In this document: positions 1-7,342 of the stretch, one piece after another
Layout of the letters: each line of letters starts with the position of its first letter
How positions within the stretch are numbered: the first letter of the stretch is position 1
Assembly: GCA_029881995.1 (NCBI GenBank)
Contig: JAOULO010000015.1
Location: 1 to 63,010, forward strand
Direction of reading: 5' to 3'
Source of the DNA: Gammaproteobacteria bacterium
GTDB taxonomy: Bacteria > Pseudomonadota > Gammaproteobacteria > UBA6429 > Thiohalophilaceae
Length of the DNA stretch: 63,010 bases
Notes under the pieces: generated by a model
What the model was told of the DNA's origin: nothing
Database searches by the model: none
What the model saw: only the letters and a program-made list of their open reading frames with translations
Made by a program: the position numbers and the translations under genes

Positions 1-96
1 CTTTGATTTGCCATAATCCTTTGCCAAAAGACTCGGGAGTTTTTTGATATAGGATTTAATCGCCCGATTTCTTTTAAAGTTCGCAATCAATTCCAT
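1..96 (-). CDS. Cassette gene, 5' part only (hypothetical)
   Basis: An ATG at 94-96 is preceded by a strong ribosome-binding site (AGGAGAAATAT on the minus strand) and an open frame runs to the window edge. The visible 32 residues are lysine- and arginine-rich, starting MELIANFKRN. It sits in the cassette after the attC site at 112-197, as expected for an integron cassette gene. Too little is visible for a function. Confidence 0.6.
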   Translation of the reverse strand, partial: MELIANFKRNRAIKSYIKKLPSLLAKDYGKSK

Positions 97-111
97 ATAT
101 TTCTCCTTTTG

Positions 112-197
112 CAACTAACGATTCAATAAGGGGCCGCCGCAGTTTGGCGGTCCCAGCACGCGCCTTTTGCGTGCGATCTTGATTGGCTTGTTAGGTT
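112..197 (-). repeat. attC site 1
   Basis: The ends CTAACGA and TTGTTAGGT face each other around an imperfect palindrome (GGGGCCGCCG against TGGCGGTCCC). The central part, with a GCGCGCCTTTTGCGTGC hairpin, differs from the other sites, so this is a diverged member of the same attC family. It ends the cassette whose gene is at 234-587. Confidence 0.8.
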
Positions 198-233
198 TTT
201 TAGTCATATTTACACTATATAATACAGGCTGTC

Positions 234-587
234 TTAGCTTTTGGTGATTTTATTTAGATCCACCAAAACAGCTTTGGCTTTAGTTATGACTTCCACCCAT
301 GCGGAATTGCTTAATAGTTCATTAATAGTCATGTTATGACAAAATTGTGGATCAAGAGACTCCCATGTTTCTGAGAAACCAACAAGTAACTCTAATTCTT
401 GTGAATTGAATGCTTGTTTAAACATTTGTTCTTTTGGATCCCATTCCTCAAACCACCATTCAAAGAATTCTTCTGCATAATTTTTATACGCAACATTTTT
501 GGCAAATTCCCTTTGTTCAGATTCAGAGGCGATAAATTTTACTATTTCGATTCTTGATTCTCTGAATTGATTGGTAATTTCACTCAT
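234..587 (-). CDS. Cassette-encoded hypothetical acidic protein
   Basis: This 117-residue protein has no signal peptide or membrane segment, so it is probably cytoplasmic. It is acidic, with an aromatic cluster around residues 41-50 (EEFFEWWFEEW), and looks largely helical. I do not recognise the family. The ATG lies about ten bases after the GTTAGGT end of attC 2, the usual spacing for a cassette gene, and the stop lies shortly before attC 1. No clear ribosome-binding site precedes the start, as is common for genes placed against attC. Function cannot be inferred from position because cassettes assort independently. Confidence 0.75.
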   Translation of the reverse strand: MSEITNQFRESRIEIVKFIASESEQREFAKNVAYKNYAEEFFEWWFEEWDPKEQMFKQAFNSQELELLVGFSETWESLDPQFCHNMTINELLSNSAWVEVITKAKAVLVDLNKITKS

Positions 588-592
588 ATGAA

Positions 593-670
593 ACCTAACG
601 CTTGCTTGTGGGGCCGCCTGCGCAGCGAAGCGGAGCAGTTAGGCGGTCCCACACGAAGCGCTGGTTAGCG
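593..670 (-). repeat. attC site 2
   Basis: Ends ACCTAACGC and GGTTAGCG flank the shared arm GGGGCCGCCTGCGCAGCGAA and its partner AGGCGGTCCC. The stop codon of the gene at 665-1099 lies inside the TAAC core, so gene and attC overlap. Confidence 0.88.
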
Positions 671-1099
671 CTTTCTTGACCCAAACACAACCGTGGCTTT
701 TTCATTATTGATTGTTGCATACCCAGACTGAATTCCTTTTAACTTAATAATGTTTGATAGCTCTGAAATATTTAGATTCATTACCGACGTGTGGTGGCAG
801 TCAAAAAGGACGGCATTAAAATAACCGTCAAATTCTTTTTTTGACTTTAATATGGTGCTGGTTAATTCGATATAGCCACCAATTTCTTTATGGGAGTCAA
901 GCTTAAAATCAAATGGTTTGTATGTAAATTCAAAGCCTTTAACATTGCCTAAAACTTCTTTTAATTTATTGATAGAGGCCTCTCGGCACTCATTTGTTAC
1001 CGGGAATTGTACGGTAATTTTGTTTTTGTTCTGACTGTCATTTGTACAGCCAGAAGCAGAGAGCAAAATTAGAAATATTAATAAAGTTGTCTTTTTCAT
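665..1099 (-). CDS. Cassette-encoded lipoprotein, hypothetical
   Basis: The protein has 144 residues. It starts with a classic lipoprotein signal: two lysines, a leucine/isoleucine-rich core and the lipobox SASGC with the acylated Cys at 18. It is therefore expected to be membrane-anchored. The mature part is mixed alpha/beta with a short Asn/Lys linker and two more cysteines, and matches no family I recognise. The stop codon is within attC 2 and the start just before attC 3, so it is a complete single-gene cassette. Secreted and lipid-anchored products are common in large chromosomal cassette arrays, but no role can be claimed. Confidence 0.8.
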   Translation of the reverse strand: MKKTTLLIFLILLSASGCTNDSQNKNKITVQFPVTNECREASINKLKEVLGNVKGFEFTYKPFDFKLDSHKEIGGYIELTSTILKSKKEFDGYFNAVLFDCHHTSVMNLNISELSNIIKLKGIQSGYATINNEKATVVFGSRKR

Positions 1100-1102
1100 A
1101 TT

Positions 1103-1183
1103 ACGCTAACGCTTGCTTGTGGGGCCGCCTGCGCAGCGAAGCGGAGCAGTTAGGCGGTCCCGCACGAAGCGCTGGTTAGGTGA
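1103..1183 (-). repeat. attC site 3
   Basis: Ends ACGCTAACGC and CTGGTTAGGTG bracket the same palindromic arm as attC 2, with near-identical sequence over its full length. Confidence 0.88.
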
Positions 1184-1184
1184 T

Positions 1185-1562
1185 TTATGAGCAGCGCACA
1201 TACTTGACCTCTGGCGTTTCCGGTGCGTACCGAATAATTAATGTTTTATTACTATTAGTTAGTTTCAACTGATACTCAAACTTTACAGTTTGACCTTCTA
1301 CTGACTCCATACCAGATATTTTTACTTGTTCCTTTGAAATAACTACTACTTGTTTGATTCGAGAGTAACTTTCATAACCACGGACGCCAGATTTTTCCAA
1401 AGTTATTAAATTTGGATAATCATCCCCTGTGACTGGGTGTTTTTTACATTCCTGCAAAGTAGGTGCCCATCGACCAATAAAATAATCAGGTAATGGGGCT
1501 TCTCCAGCATTAGCCAAAAATGATGTAATTAATAAAGCTAATGTAATAAGAAATTTATTCAT
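1185..1562 (-). CDS. Cassette-encoded secreted hypothetical protein
   Basis: The protein has 125 residues. A cleavable signal peptide is clear (MNKF, hydrophobic core to about residue 17, then a LANA-G cleavage site), so the product is probably periplasmic. The mature domain begins with a short GRWAP segment and has two cysteines (about residue 39 and near the C-terminus) that could form a disulfide. It resembles small beta-rich secreted proteins with a GxW start, but no named family is assigned. The gene fills its cassette between attC 3 and attC 4. An AGAGAAATG stretch gives a plausible ribosome-binding site. Confidence 0.78.
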   Translation of the reverse strand: MNKFLITLALLITSFLANAGEAPLPDYFIGRWAPTLQECKKHPVTGDDYPNLITLEKSGVRGYESYSRIKQVVVISKEQVKISGMESVEGQTVKFEYQLKLTNSNKTLIIRYAPETPEVKYVRCS

Positions 1563-1585
1563 TTCTCTTTATTCACTATATTTTC

Positions 1586-1664
1586 ACCTAACGCTTGCTT
1601 GTGGGGCCGCCTGCGTAGCGAAGCGGAGCAGTTAGGCGGTCCCACACGAAGCGATGGTTAGGTG
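1586..1664 (-). repeat. attC site 4
   Basis: Ends ACCTAACGC and TGGTTAGGTG surround the shared arm, differing from attC 2 by a few bases (CTGCGTAGCG instead of CTGCGCAGCG). Confidence 0.88.
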
Positions 1665-1880
1665 TTAACTTGCTAGAATGCACTTTTTAACCTCTAGTTT
1701 TTCAACAACAACTTCAACATTCCTTCCCAGGGCGTCAGTGACTTCAGTATTTTGTTCGGGATCTTTGGAGTCGAACCATTCCAGGTTGCATCCTAATTCT
1801 TGCTCGTTATCCAGCACCCATTTATCTCCGTCCTCTTTGAACAGAACTGTAATTGGGTATTGTGGTTTTTCAGTTGTCAT
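1665..1880 (-). CDS. Cassette-encoded small hypothetical protein
   Basis: A 71-residue protein without signal peptide or membrane segment, acidic and predicted mostly beta. It has the pattern TVLFKEDGDKWVLDNEQELG, followed by a Cys and a segment ending in VKKCIL. I do not recognise a family. It fits one cassette exactly: the start lies about 20 bases after attC 5 and the stop touches attC 4. An overlapping plus-strand frame at 1678-1923 crosses the attC boundary and is treated as a shadow. Confidence 0.65.
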   Translation of the reverse strand: MTTEKPQYPITVLFKEDGDKWVLDNEQELGCNLEWFDSKDPEQNTEVTDALGRNVEVVVEKLEVKKCILAS

Positions 1881-1901
1881 AATGCTTTTTATTTTTTGTT
1901 C

Positions 1902-1992
1902 ACCTAACGATTTAATAACGTGACACCGTGAGCGGAGGCCTGCTTTTTAGGCCGTAGCTCAAGGTGGTCACGGTTGATTTAGTTGTTAGGTG
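1902..1992 (-). repeat. attC site 5 (divergent type)
   Basis: Ends ACCTAACGA and GTTGTTAGGTG are standard. The interior is unlike the other sites: a CCGTGAGC...GGTCACGG arm and an AGGCCTGCTTTTTAGGCC hairpin replace the GGGGCCGCC arm. This suggests the cassette came from another integron family. Confidence 0.82.
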
Positions 1993-1993
1993 T

Positions 1994-2329
1994 TTACCTA
2001 AATGCACTTTCAATACCATTTTCATTTATATCAAAAATGAAAACCATGCCAGAAGTAAAATATACCGGTTGGTTTGTGATTTTCTTTCCGTTAGGAAATT
2101 TTGCAGTTATTTTCATTCCTGCTTCATCCTTCACATGGAATTCGATTGATTTTCCTGCTTGTAATTTGCCTAATTCTTTTGTATTGCTCCTCCATTCGGC
2201 AGTTACCTCGACAACTTGTTGTGAGTTGTTATTTATTATGAACTTCGGCCCTAAAAAATAAGGAGAAATATATATTAAGCCACTACCTATGATTAGCAAG
2301 ATTACTATTAATATAAGTGCCTTTTTCAT
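1994..2329 (-). CDS. Cassette-encoded membrane-anchored hypothetical protein
   Basis: The protein has 111 residues. Residues 4-26 form one hydrophobic segment, most likely an uncleaved N-terminal anchor with the rest in the periplasm. The soluble part (about 30-111) is beta-rich (FIINNNSQQVVEVTAEW, then KSIEFHVKDEAGMKITAKFP), suggesting a small beta-sandwich. No family is recognised. The start is near attC 6 and the stop touches attC 5, the divergent site, so this gene belongs to the foreign-type cassette. Confidence 0.74.
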   Translation of the reverse strand: MKKALILIVILLIIGSGLIYISPYFLGPKFIINNNSQQVVEVTAEWRSNTKELGKLQAGKSIEFHVKDEAGMKITAKFPNGKKITNQPVYFTSGMVFIFDINENGIESAFR

Positions 2330-2342
2330 TTTTGTTGTTTAC

Positions 2343-2424
2343 ACCTAACGCTTGCTTGTGGGGCCGCCTGCGTAGCGAAGCGGAGCAGTTAGGCGGTCCC
2401 GCACGAAGCGATTGTTATAAGCGG
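2343..2424 (-). repeat. attC site 6
   Basis: Shared-type arm as in attC 4. The outer core on the array-proximal side reads TTATAAC rather than CTAACC, matching the TTATAAC core at 2902-2908. The two ends of this cassette therefore carry compatible recombination cores. Confidence 0.85.
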
Positions 2425-2429
2425 TGTTA

Positions 2430-2897
2430 TTATTTAATTCTTTTAAGTACATATTTATACCATTCATCTTTATTTATATCTTTGATAATTTCACCAGACT
2501 TCATAGCTCCAAAGGAGTCTGGGAAAAGAAGATATAGTTCATTTTCACGAAATGTGTGGTCGGGACCGCAAATACAGCATGGAAACTCTGATCTACCTAC
2601 TTTATTCATCCAAAACTCACCATCTTTGTGAAAATTAAAATCATTATCATAGTGTTTTTTAGAGATTGACCGAAAAACTATTTCTGATTTGTTACCTTTT
2701 AATATTTTAAGAGGAACTAGCGTGTACTTTATTTCTGAATTTTCTTTCTCCATGCTTTTCAATTTAGCCAAAACAATCGTTTTAGACTTTTCTATCAGTT
2801 GGTCCTTATCTAAGTCAAAGCCGCTTTTTGGGGCTGAGCATGCAAATGCTTGATTAAAGGAAATCAGCAAGATTAACAGTGATATATATTTCATCAT
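2430..2897 (-). CDS. Cassette-encoded secreted cysteine-rich protein, possibly TIMP/NTR-like
   Basis: The protein has 155 residues. A signal peptide (MMKYISLLILLISFNQAFA) is followed at once by a Cys (ACSAP), then a segment SKTIVLAKLKSMEKE. Two further cysteines sit in a CCICGP cluster near residue 107. A mature N-terminal Cys followed by a 'suspect-V-hydrophobic-K-V' strand is the layout of netrin/TIMP-like (OB-fold) secreted proteins. This is a pattern impression, not a match. It is the first cassette on the right side of the array, ended by attC 6 and begun after the TTATAAC core at 2902. The start could be either of two adjacent ATGs. Confidence 0.72.
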   Translation of the reverse strand: MMKYISLLILLISFNQAFACSAPKSGFDLDKDQLIEKSKTIVLAKLKSMEKENSEIKYTLVPLKILKGNKSEIVFRSISKKHYDNDFNFHKDGEFWMNKVGRSEFPCCICGPDHTFRENELYLLFPDSFGAMKSGEIIKDINKDEWYKYVLKRIK

Positions 2898-2900
2898 GAG

Positions 2901-2909
2901 CTTATAACA
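2901..2909 (-). other. Right-hand end of the cassette array (TTATAAC core)
   Basis: On the minus strand the bases read GTTATAAG, a variant of the GTTRRRY recombination core, lying four bases upstream of the last cassette gene. No attC palindrome follows to the right, so this is the junction between array and flanking chromosome, where attI would sit in a complete integron. Confidence 0.6.
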
Positions 2910-2925
2910 GTGTATTAGACGGCAC

Positions 2926-2997
2926 TTCCATTATTGGAAACATTTCCATATCTGGAAGTATATTGCCAATAATGGAAGTAAGTTTCCATTACTGGAC
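2926..2997. repeat. Four phased TTCCA-N4-TGGAA palindromes
   Basis: Palindromic 14-mers start at 2926 (TTCCATTATTGGAA), 2944 (TTCCATATCTGGAA), 2964 (TGCCAATAATGGAA) and 2984 (TTCCATTACTGGAC). Start-to-start distances are 18, 20 and 20 bases, about two helical turns. The first and third are also long inverted copies of each other. The last one contains the stop codon of the gene at 2989-3357. This looks like a protein-binding array on one face of the helix, placed at the cassette-array boundary. Confidence 0.75.
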
Positions 2998-3357
2998 ACC
3001 TTCTATTTCTTCAATTCGTTCTCTTAAACCGAGTTTTTCTGCATCTCTTCTGCGCATGCGCCAGCGTTTTTGTTGTTGGAGCCAGACTGCGCCATGTTGT
3101 TTGATTTTGAATCGCAGTTCGGTTTCCTGATAATCCACTCTGACATAGACATTTTCTGTGCTGACCGGGAACAGGGTTTTGTTGCGTGTCGGTTGGGGTA
3201 TCAGCTTCTGTTCGTCAACGATGAGTTCAACGGTGGTGTAGCGCTTGTGTGTCTGTTTGTCCTGTCGGTATCGAACGTATAACAGGCGATCTCCGAAGCG
3301 GTTGAGATAACGCTTGGTTCCATTTTTACCGGGGGAAAGACGCTTGGTAACTTCCAT
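2989..3357 (-). CDS. Conserved-looking basic hypothetical protein
   Basis: The protein has 122 residues and is very basic, with no signal peptide. The N-terminus (KRLSPGKNGTKRYLNRFGDRLLYVRYR) and the C-terminal segment with Trp (WLQQQKRWRMRRRDAEKLG) suggest a nucleic-acid-associated protein. From memory, similar small proteins occur in many Proteobacteria near mobile DNA, but I cannot name the family. A GGAGCAGATC ribosome-binding site precedes the ATG. It lies between the cassette array and a LysR gene, where an integrase would be expected, but it has no tyrosine-recombinase motifs. The stop lies inside the palindrome array at 2926-2997. Confidence 0.72.
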   Translation of the reverse strand: MEVTKRLSPGKNGTKRYLNRFGDRLLYVRYRQDKQTHKRYTTVELIVDEQKLIPQPTRNKTLFPVSTENVYVRVDYQETELRFKIKQHGAVWLQQQKRWRMRRRDAEKLGLRERIEEIEGVQ

Positions 3358-3483
3358 GATCTGCTCCTTTTTTGTTCAGTTCATTCCCCTTGACCCTGTG
3401 CCATGTATATCAGACTCCGGCCTGTTTGAAAACCGCCGCTTATGTCCATGCCAAACAGCTTTGGTGATTTGGCTTATTTTTGT

Positions 3484-4377
3484 TCAAAGTGCGGTGTCCC
3501 TGAACTGTTCTACCAGGTAATCAACCAGCACCCGCAACCGCTTTGGTAAAAAACGTTGTTTGGGATAAATGGCATAGATGTCACCGGTGTTAAGTTCGTA
3601 TTGGGTGAGGATGGGAACAAGCCTGCCCTGCTGGATCGCGTCGTTGCCGATGAAGTCCGGGGTCATGATGATACCCAGACCATCGATGGCTCCCCTCAGC
3701 AGGACATCACCATTATTGGCGCGCATGCGTTCGTTCACGCGTACGGGGATGTCGCTGTTTTGCTCATCGGTAAAATGCCAGTAGTGTGATTTGGCATAGC
3801 TGTAGGTGAGGTGGTTATGGTCTTCCAGTTCATTGGGGTGCTGAGGCTCACCGTGCTCGGCCAGGTAGCCGGGGCTGGCGCAGAGGATCATCCTGCTGCT
3901 GGCCAGCTTGCGGGCCACCAGGGTGGAATCCTTGAGGTGACCGATGCGAATGGCGAGGTCCACCTCCTCTTCCATAAAGTTGAGGGTGCGGTCATTGAGG
4001 TCCAGCTCGACCTTGAGTTCCGGGTGTTGTTGCAGAAAGGCATTTAATACCGGCGAGAGGTGACTGATACCAAAACTGAGGGGAGCGGCAATGCGCAGGG
4101 TGCCACTCAGGGCCACATCCCCCTGGGTCAGGGCCAGCTCGGCCTCTTCCAGTTCGGCCAGCAGGGTCTGGCACTGTTCGTAATACTGGCGGCCGCTTTC
4201 GGTGAGATTGAGGCGGCGGGTGGTGCGAGTGAGTAATTGCACACCCAGGCGGCTTTCCAGGTCAGACAGCCTTCTGCTGACCGCCGATTTGGCGACATTG
4301 AGCCGGTCGGCGGCGGCACTCAGGCTACCAGCCCTGACCACCCGGACAAAGGTCTGCATTTCTTCGAAGCGATCCAT
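3484..4377 (-). CDS. LysR-family transcriptional regulator
   Basis: The protein has 297 residues, the normal length for the family. Residues 1-60 form the winged helix-turn-helix (AAADRLNVAKSAVSRRLSDLE), followed by a linker helix and a two-lobed effector domain from about residue 90. The best resemblance is to the CrgA/DmlR/AaeR-type branch (ERMRANNGDVLLRGAIDGLGI is typical). The gene is divergent from the cytochrome b561/YceI genes, with about 100 bases between. This is the classic arrangement for a LysR protein controlling its divergent neighbours and itself. The effector is unknown. A run of frames on the plus strand across this gene are shadows. Confidence 0.93.
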   Translation of the reverse strand: MDRFEEMQTFVRVVRAGSLSAAADRLNVAKSAVSRRLSDLESRLGVQLLTRTTRRLNLTESGRQYYEQCQTLLAELEEAELALTQGDVALSGTLRIAAPLSFGISHLSPVLNAFLQQHPELKVELDLNDRTLNFMEEEVDLAIRIGHLKDSTLVARKLASSRMILCASPGYLAEHGEPQHPNELEDHNHLTYSYAKSHYWHFTDEQNSDIPVRVNERMRANNGDVLLRGAIDGLGIIMTPDFIGNDAIQQGRLVPILTQYELNTGDIYAIYPKQRFLPKRLRVLVDYLVEQFRDTAL

Positions 4378-4475
4378 TGTTCTTGTTCCCAGAACATTAA
4401 TTTCTTAATTATGCCCTTTATTCCTGAAATAGCAACGATACACTTATTCCACAATAACAAGCACTGAGGAAACAG

Positions 4476-5027
4476 ATGCGCTGGCGAACAACACCACAAC
4501 AATGGGGATGGCTCACCATCCTGATTCACTGGATGACCGCTTTGACCGTGTTCGGCCTGTTTGGCCTGGGCCTGTGGATGGTGGAGCTGGATTACTACAG
4601 TCCCTGGTATCGCAAGGGGCCTGACCTGCACAAGAGCATTGGCATTCTGCTGTTCACCCTGACGGTTGCAAGGCTGGAGCTGCGCCGTATTGAAGGCCGG
4701 GCTGAAGCCCTGGCAAGCCATAGCCCCCGTGAACAGAAGCTGGCCCATCTGGTTCATGGCCTGTTTTATCTATTATTAATCGCTGTGATGATGGCCGGTT
4801 ATTTCATTTCCACCGCCGATGGTCGGGCCATCGAGGTCTTTGGCCTGTTTAGCATCCCTGCCACTTTGCATGGCATCGACAAGCAGGAAGACATCGCCGG
4901 GCTCATTCACCTGTGGCTGGCCATCAGCCTGATCAGCCTGGTCGTGCTGCATGCTGGAGCCGCCATTAAACACCACTTTTTTGACCGGGACCGAACATTA
5001 AAACGCATGTTTGGTTCTGATAATTAA
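4476..5027 (+). CDS. Cytochrome b561 family membrane protein
   Basis: The protein has 183 residues with four hydrophobic segments (about 12-35, 53-70, 92-112 and 143-165). Histidines in membrane positions (His18, His52, His94, His145, His159) fit the paired ligands of two b-type hemes in bacterial cytochrome b561 (YceJ-type). Such proteins are thought to pass electrons between the quinone pool and periplasmic acceptors. The YceI gene follows after 20 bases, the conserved yceJ-yceI pairing, so the two are probably one transcript. An AGGAAACAG stretch precedes the ATG. A long antisense frame at 4320-4757 is not considered real. Confidence 0.92.
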   Translation: MRWRTTPQQWGWLTILIHWMTALTVFGLFGLGLWMVELDYYSPWYRKGPDLHKSIGILLFTLTVARLELRRIEGRAEALASHSPREQKLAHLVHGLFYLLLIAVMMAGYFISTADGRAIEVFGLFSIPATLHGIDKQEDIAGLIHLWLAISLISLVVLHAGAAIKHHFFDRDRTLKRMFGSDN

Positions 5028-5047
5028 CTAACCAAGAGGACGCACAA

Positions 5048-5623
5048 ATGAAAAAAACAATGCTAGGCACCTTACTCTTTGCCATGGCCATGGTCAGTCT
5101 GCCAGCCCGTGCCGCTGATTATGTGATCGATACCAAGGGGGCCCATGCCTTTATTCAATTCAAGATCAATCATCTGGGATTTAGCTGGCTGGTTGGCCGC
5201 TTTAACAAGTTCGATGGTGAGTTCAGTTTTGATGCAAAAAATCCCAAGGCATCCAAAATCAACGTCAACATTGATCCGGCCAGTGTCGACAGTAACCACG
5301 CCGAACGTGACAAGCACCTGCGCAGCAAGGACTTCCTGGATGTGGACAAATTCCCAACTGCGAAGTTTGTCAGTACCTCTTATACACCCAAGGGAAAAAA
5401 TAAAGGTGTCTTAAAAGGTAAGCTGACCCTGCACGGTGTTACCAAAGCTATCAGCATTAACATTAAGCACATTGGTGAAGGTAAGGATCCCTGGGGCGGT
5501 TACCGTGCCGGTTTTGAAGGTTCAGTCAAGCTGAAGCTGGCGGACTATGGCATCAATTACAATCTTGGCCCTGCATCGCGCTCTGTGGAAATGTTTTTGT
5601 CGGTGGAAGGAATCAAGAAGTAA
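5048..5623 (+). CDS. YceI family periplasmic lipid-binding protein
   Basis: The protein has 191 residues. A signal peptide (MKKTMLGTLLFAMAMVSLPARA) is followed by the YceI lipocalin-like barrel. That domain starts at DYVIDTKGAHAFIQFKINHLG, with SRSVEMFLSVEG near the C-terminus. Members bind polyisoprenoid or quinone-like molecules in the periplasm. Pairing with the cytochrome b561 gene suggests a shared role with isoprenoid quinones, and the LysR gene on the other side may control both. An AAGAGGACG ribosome-binding site precedes the start. Length and motifs are complete. Confidence 0.94.
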   Translation: MKKTMLGTLLFAMAMVSLPARAADYVIDTKGAHAFIQFKINHLGFSWLVGRFNKFDGEFSFDAKNPKASKINVNIDPASVDSNHAERDKHLRSKDFLDVDKFPTAKFVSTSYTPKGKNKGVLKGKLTLHGVTKAISINIKHIGEGKDPWGGYRAGFEGSVKLKLADYGINYNLGPASRSVEMFLSVEGIKK

Positions 5624-5642
5624 TAATAACTCGATTTAAGTT

Positions 5643-5658
5643 GAAACATGGATGTTTC
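5643..5658. terminator. Weak hairpin between convergent genes
   Basis: GAAACAT and ATGTTTC form a six- to seven-base stem between the YceI stop and the chemoreceptor stop. T-rich bases follow on both sides, so it may act in both directions, but the stem is short and AT-rich. Confidence 0.35.
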
Positions 5659-5660
5659 TC

Positions 5661-7298
5661 TTATAATTTAAAACTATCTACAATCTTTTGTAGTTTCGCA
5701 GATGTTTCATTAAGATTCGTCCCCGCTTTTGCGGTTTCCTCAGCTCCACCAGCTGTATCATGGGCATGTTTGGATATTTTGCTAACTGTCATATTAATAT
5801 TTTCAGCAACAGAACTTTGCTCATCTGCTGCAGATGCAATTTGAATATTCATTTCATTGATAAGGCTAACCGATTTGGTTATCCTTTCAAGTGTTTCACC
5901 TGTCTGTTTTGCATGTTCTACGCTGTCATTTGCCTTGGCACTACTTCTTTCCATCACATCAACTGCCTGCCTGGCACGTTCCTGAAGTTGTTCAATCATC
6001 TCCTGTATTTCTGTTGTTGACTTTTGTGTCCTACTTGCCAGGCTACGAACTTCATCTGCTACCACAGCAAAACCTCTACCCTGCTCACCTGCCCTTGCTG
6101 CTTCTATTGCTGCGTTCAAGGCCAGTAGATTTGTCTGTTCAGCTATATCTTTGATTACGTCAAGAACAGTTCCAATTCTCGTACTATCAGTTTCTAAATC
6201 CTGAATAACAGAAGCCGAATGGATAACTTCTCTTGATAAGTCATTAATAGTATTAATTGCTTCTGCTACAGTTTGACTTCCTTCAGAAGATATTCTATCA
6301 GCCTCGGTCGCTGATTCAGATGCCGACCTTGTCAGCTTGGCCACCTCCTGAACAGCTGATGACATCTGATTAACAGCCGTGGCAACCTGATCTGTCTCAC
6401 TAAGTTGTTGACTAGCAGATTGCTTATTAACATCAGCGATAACTGAAAGGCTTCTTGAGGAGACGGCAACGGAATCTGTTGATTCTCTTACATCAACAAT
6501 TATTGTTTGTAGATTCTCCATGAATGCATTAAAGGCATTTACCAGCTCACCTATTTCATCTTTACTATTAACATGTAACCTGTTTGTCAGGTCTCCTCCA
6601 CCTTTTGCTATATCTCTTAATGAGTCAACAATGTTTCCAATATTTCTGGAGATGAGTCCGGAAATAATTAATGCCATCGAAACCAGTAAAAGGACGGCAA
6701 TACCACCGACCACAATACCTAACATTATTGTCCGTTCTGCTGCGAGGTTGGCCTGGTCAATACTATCAGTAAACGTCTTGTAGCTGTTTTCTCGGTATTC
6801 TTTTAGGGATGTCTGGAATTTTAATAATTTACTACTCATTCCATCAATTTTTTCTGTTAACTCTTCTGGTGGAATTGATTCAGATATCATTCCGGTGCTA
6901 AGTGCTTTTGCTGACTGATAGTAATCAATGAAACTATTTTTAAGATTATTTACTGATTCTGACTCATCGGGCGCCACTGTTAAAATTTTATCAAATGACG
7001 CTTGAATTTTATTTGCCAGTTTATCAGTTTCATCAACCATCTCCTTTTCACCGGAACTTACAGCTGATTGTAACTGCTCCTTTATCTTGTCTAAACGCAC
7101 CAGGTTGGCGTCTGAGGACTCCAGAATAGGAAAAAATATATCTCTCACACTGGAAAGGCGTGTATGATTTTGCTTGGAAACAACATAGGTATTGATAAAG
7201 AATATTGAAAATCCAATAACACCAATTACTGCTATTGATAATATTTTCAACCGAATTGATATGGTGAAAAATGAGTTCAGCTTTATCTTTTTCATCAC
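5661..7298 (-). CDS. Methyl-accepting chemotaxis protein
   Basis: The 545-residue receptor has a first membrane segment at about 17-37 and a helical periplasmic domain at 40-190 (four-helix-bundle type). A second membrane segment lies at 191-214, a HAMP domain at about 214-266, and a long cytoplasmic coiled coil. The signalling tip is intact ([20 protein letters not shown] and the [12 protein letters not shown] segment). There is no CheR-tethering pentapeptide at the C-terminus. It is the last gene of a porin/binding-protein/receptor set; 44 bases separate it from the binding-protein gene, so co-transcription is likely. The receptor may read the loaded state of that periplasmic protein (inference). 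Confidence 0.95.
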   Translation of the reverse strand: MMKKIKLNSFFTISIRLKILSIAVIGVIGFSIFFINTYVVSKQNHTRLSSVRDIFFPILESSDANLVRLDKIKEQLQSAVSSGEKEMVDETDKLANKIQASFDKILTVAPDESESVNNLKNSFIDYYQSAKALSTGMISESIPPEELTEKIDGMSSKLLKFQTSLKEYRENSYKTFTDSIDQANLAAERTIMLGIVVGGIAVLLLVSMALIISGLISRNIGNIVDSLRDIAKGGGDLTNRLHVNSKDEIGELVNAFNAFMENLQTIIVDVRESTDSVAVSSRSLSVIADVNKQSASQQLSETDQVATAVNQMSSAVQEVAKLTRSASESATEADRISSEGSQTVAEAINTINDLSREVIHSASVIQDLETDSTRIGTVLDVIKDIAEQTNLLALNAAIEAARAGEQGRGFAVVADEVRSLASRTQKSTTEIQEMIEQLQERARQAVDVMERSSAKANDSVEHAKQTGETLERITKSVSLINEMNIQIASAADEQSSVAENINMTVSKISKHAHDTAGGAEETAKAGTNLNETSAKLQKIVDSFKL

Positions 7299-7342
7299 AT
7301 ATCCAGAAACAGTAAATGCAAGCTTAATTTATAGCTGCAAAA

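Larger units (their letters stand above)
1..2909 (-). mobile_element. Integron gene-cassette array without visible integrase
   Basis: Seven small genes, all on the minus strand, are each separated by an 80-90 base imperfect palindrome that begins (minus strand) with a TAAC-type core and ends with GCGTTAGGT or a close variant, as attC sites do. Five sites share an almost identical arm, with GGGGCCGCCT on one side and AGGCGGTCCC on the other. Near-identical attC sites are typical of a resident chromosomal integron rather than a collected mobile one. Genes start within about 10-25 bases of the preceding attC end and stop close to the next. No intI or clear attI is seen on the right flank, where it would be expected from gene direction; it may lie left of the window, or this is an integrase-less attC cluster (CALIN). 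The left end is open. Confidence 0.88.

Noticed and set aside
1678-1923. 81-residue plus-strand frame over cassette gene 1665-1880
   Set aside because: Antisense to a cassette gene and crosses the attC boundary without a ribosome-binding site.
2317-2631. 104-residue plus-strand frame over attC 6 and the NTR-like cassette gene
   Set aside because: Crosses an attC site and lies antisense to a gene with a clear signal peptide; treated as a shadow.
2926-2997. CRISPR-like repeat
   Set aside because: Four palindromes with 18-20 base steps leave only 4-6 base gaps, too short for spacers, and no cas gene is near.
2901-3357. Integrase gene intI at the array end
   Set aside because: The 122-residue product has none of the tyrosine-recombinase motifs and is too short.
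4320-4757. 145-residue minus-strand frame over LysR start and cytochrome b561
   Set aside because: Antisense to both a regulator start and a well-supported cytochrome gene; no signal, no ribosome-binding site.
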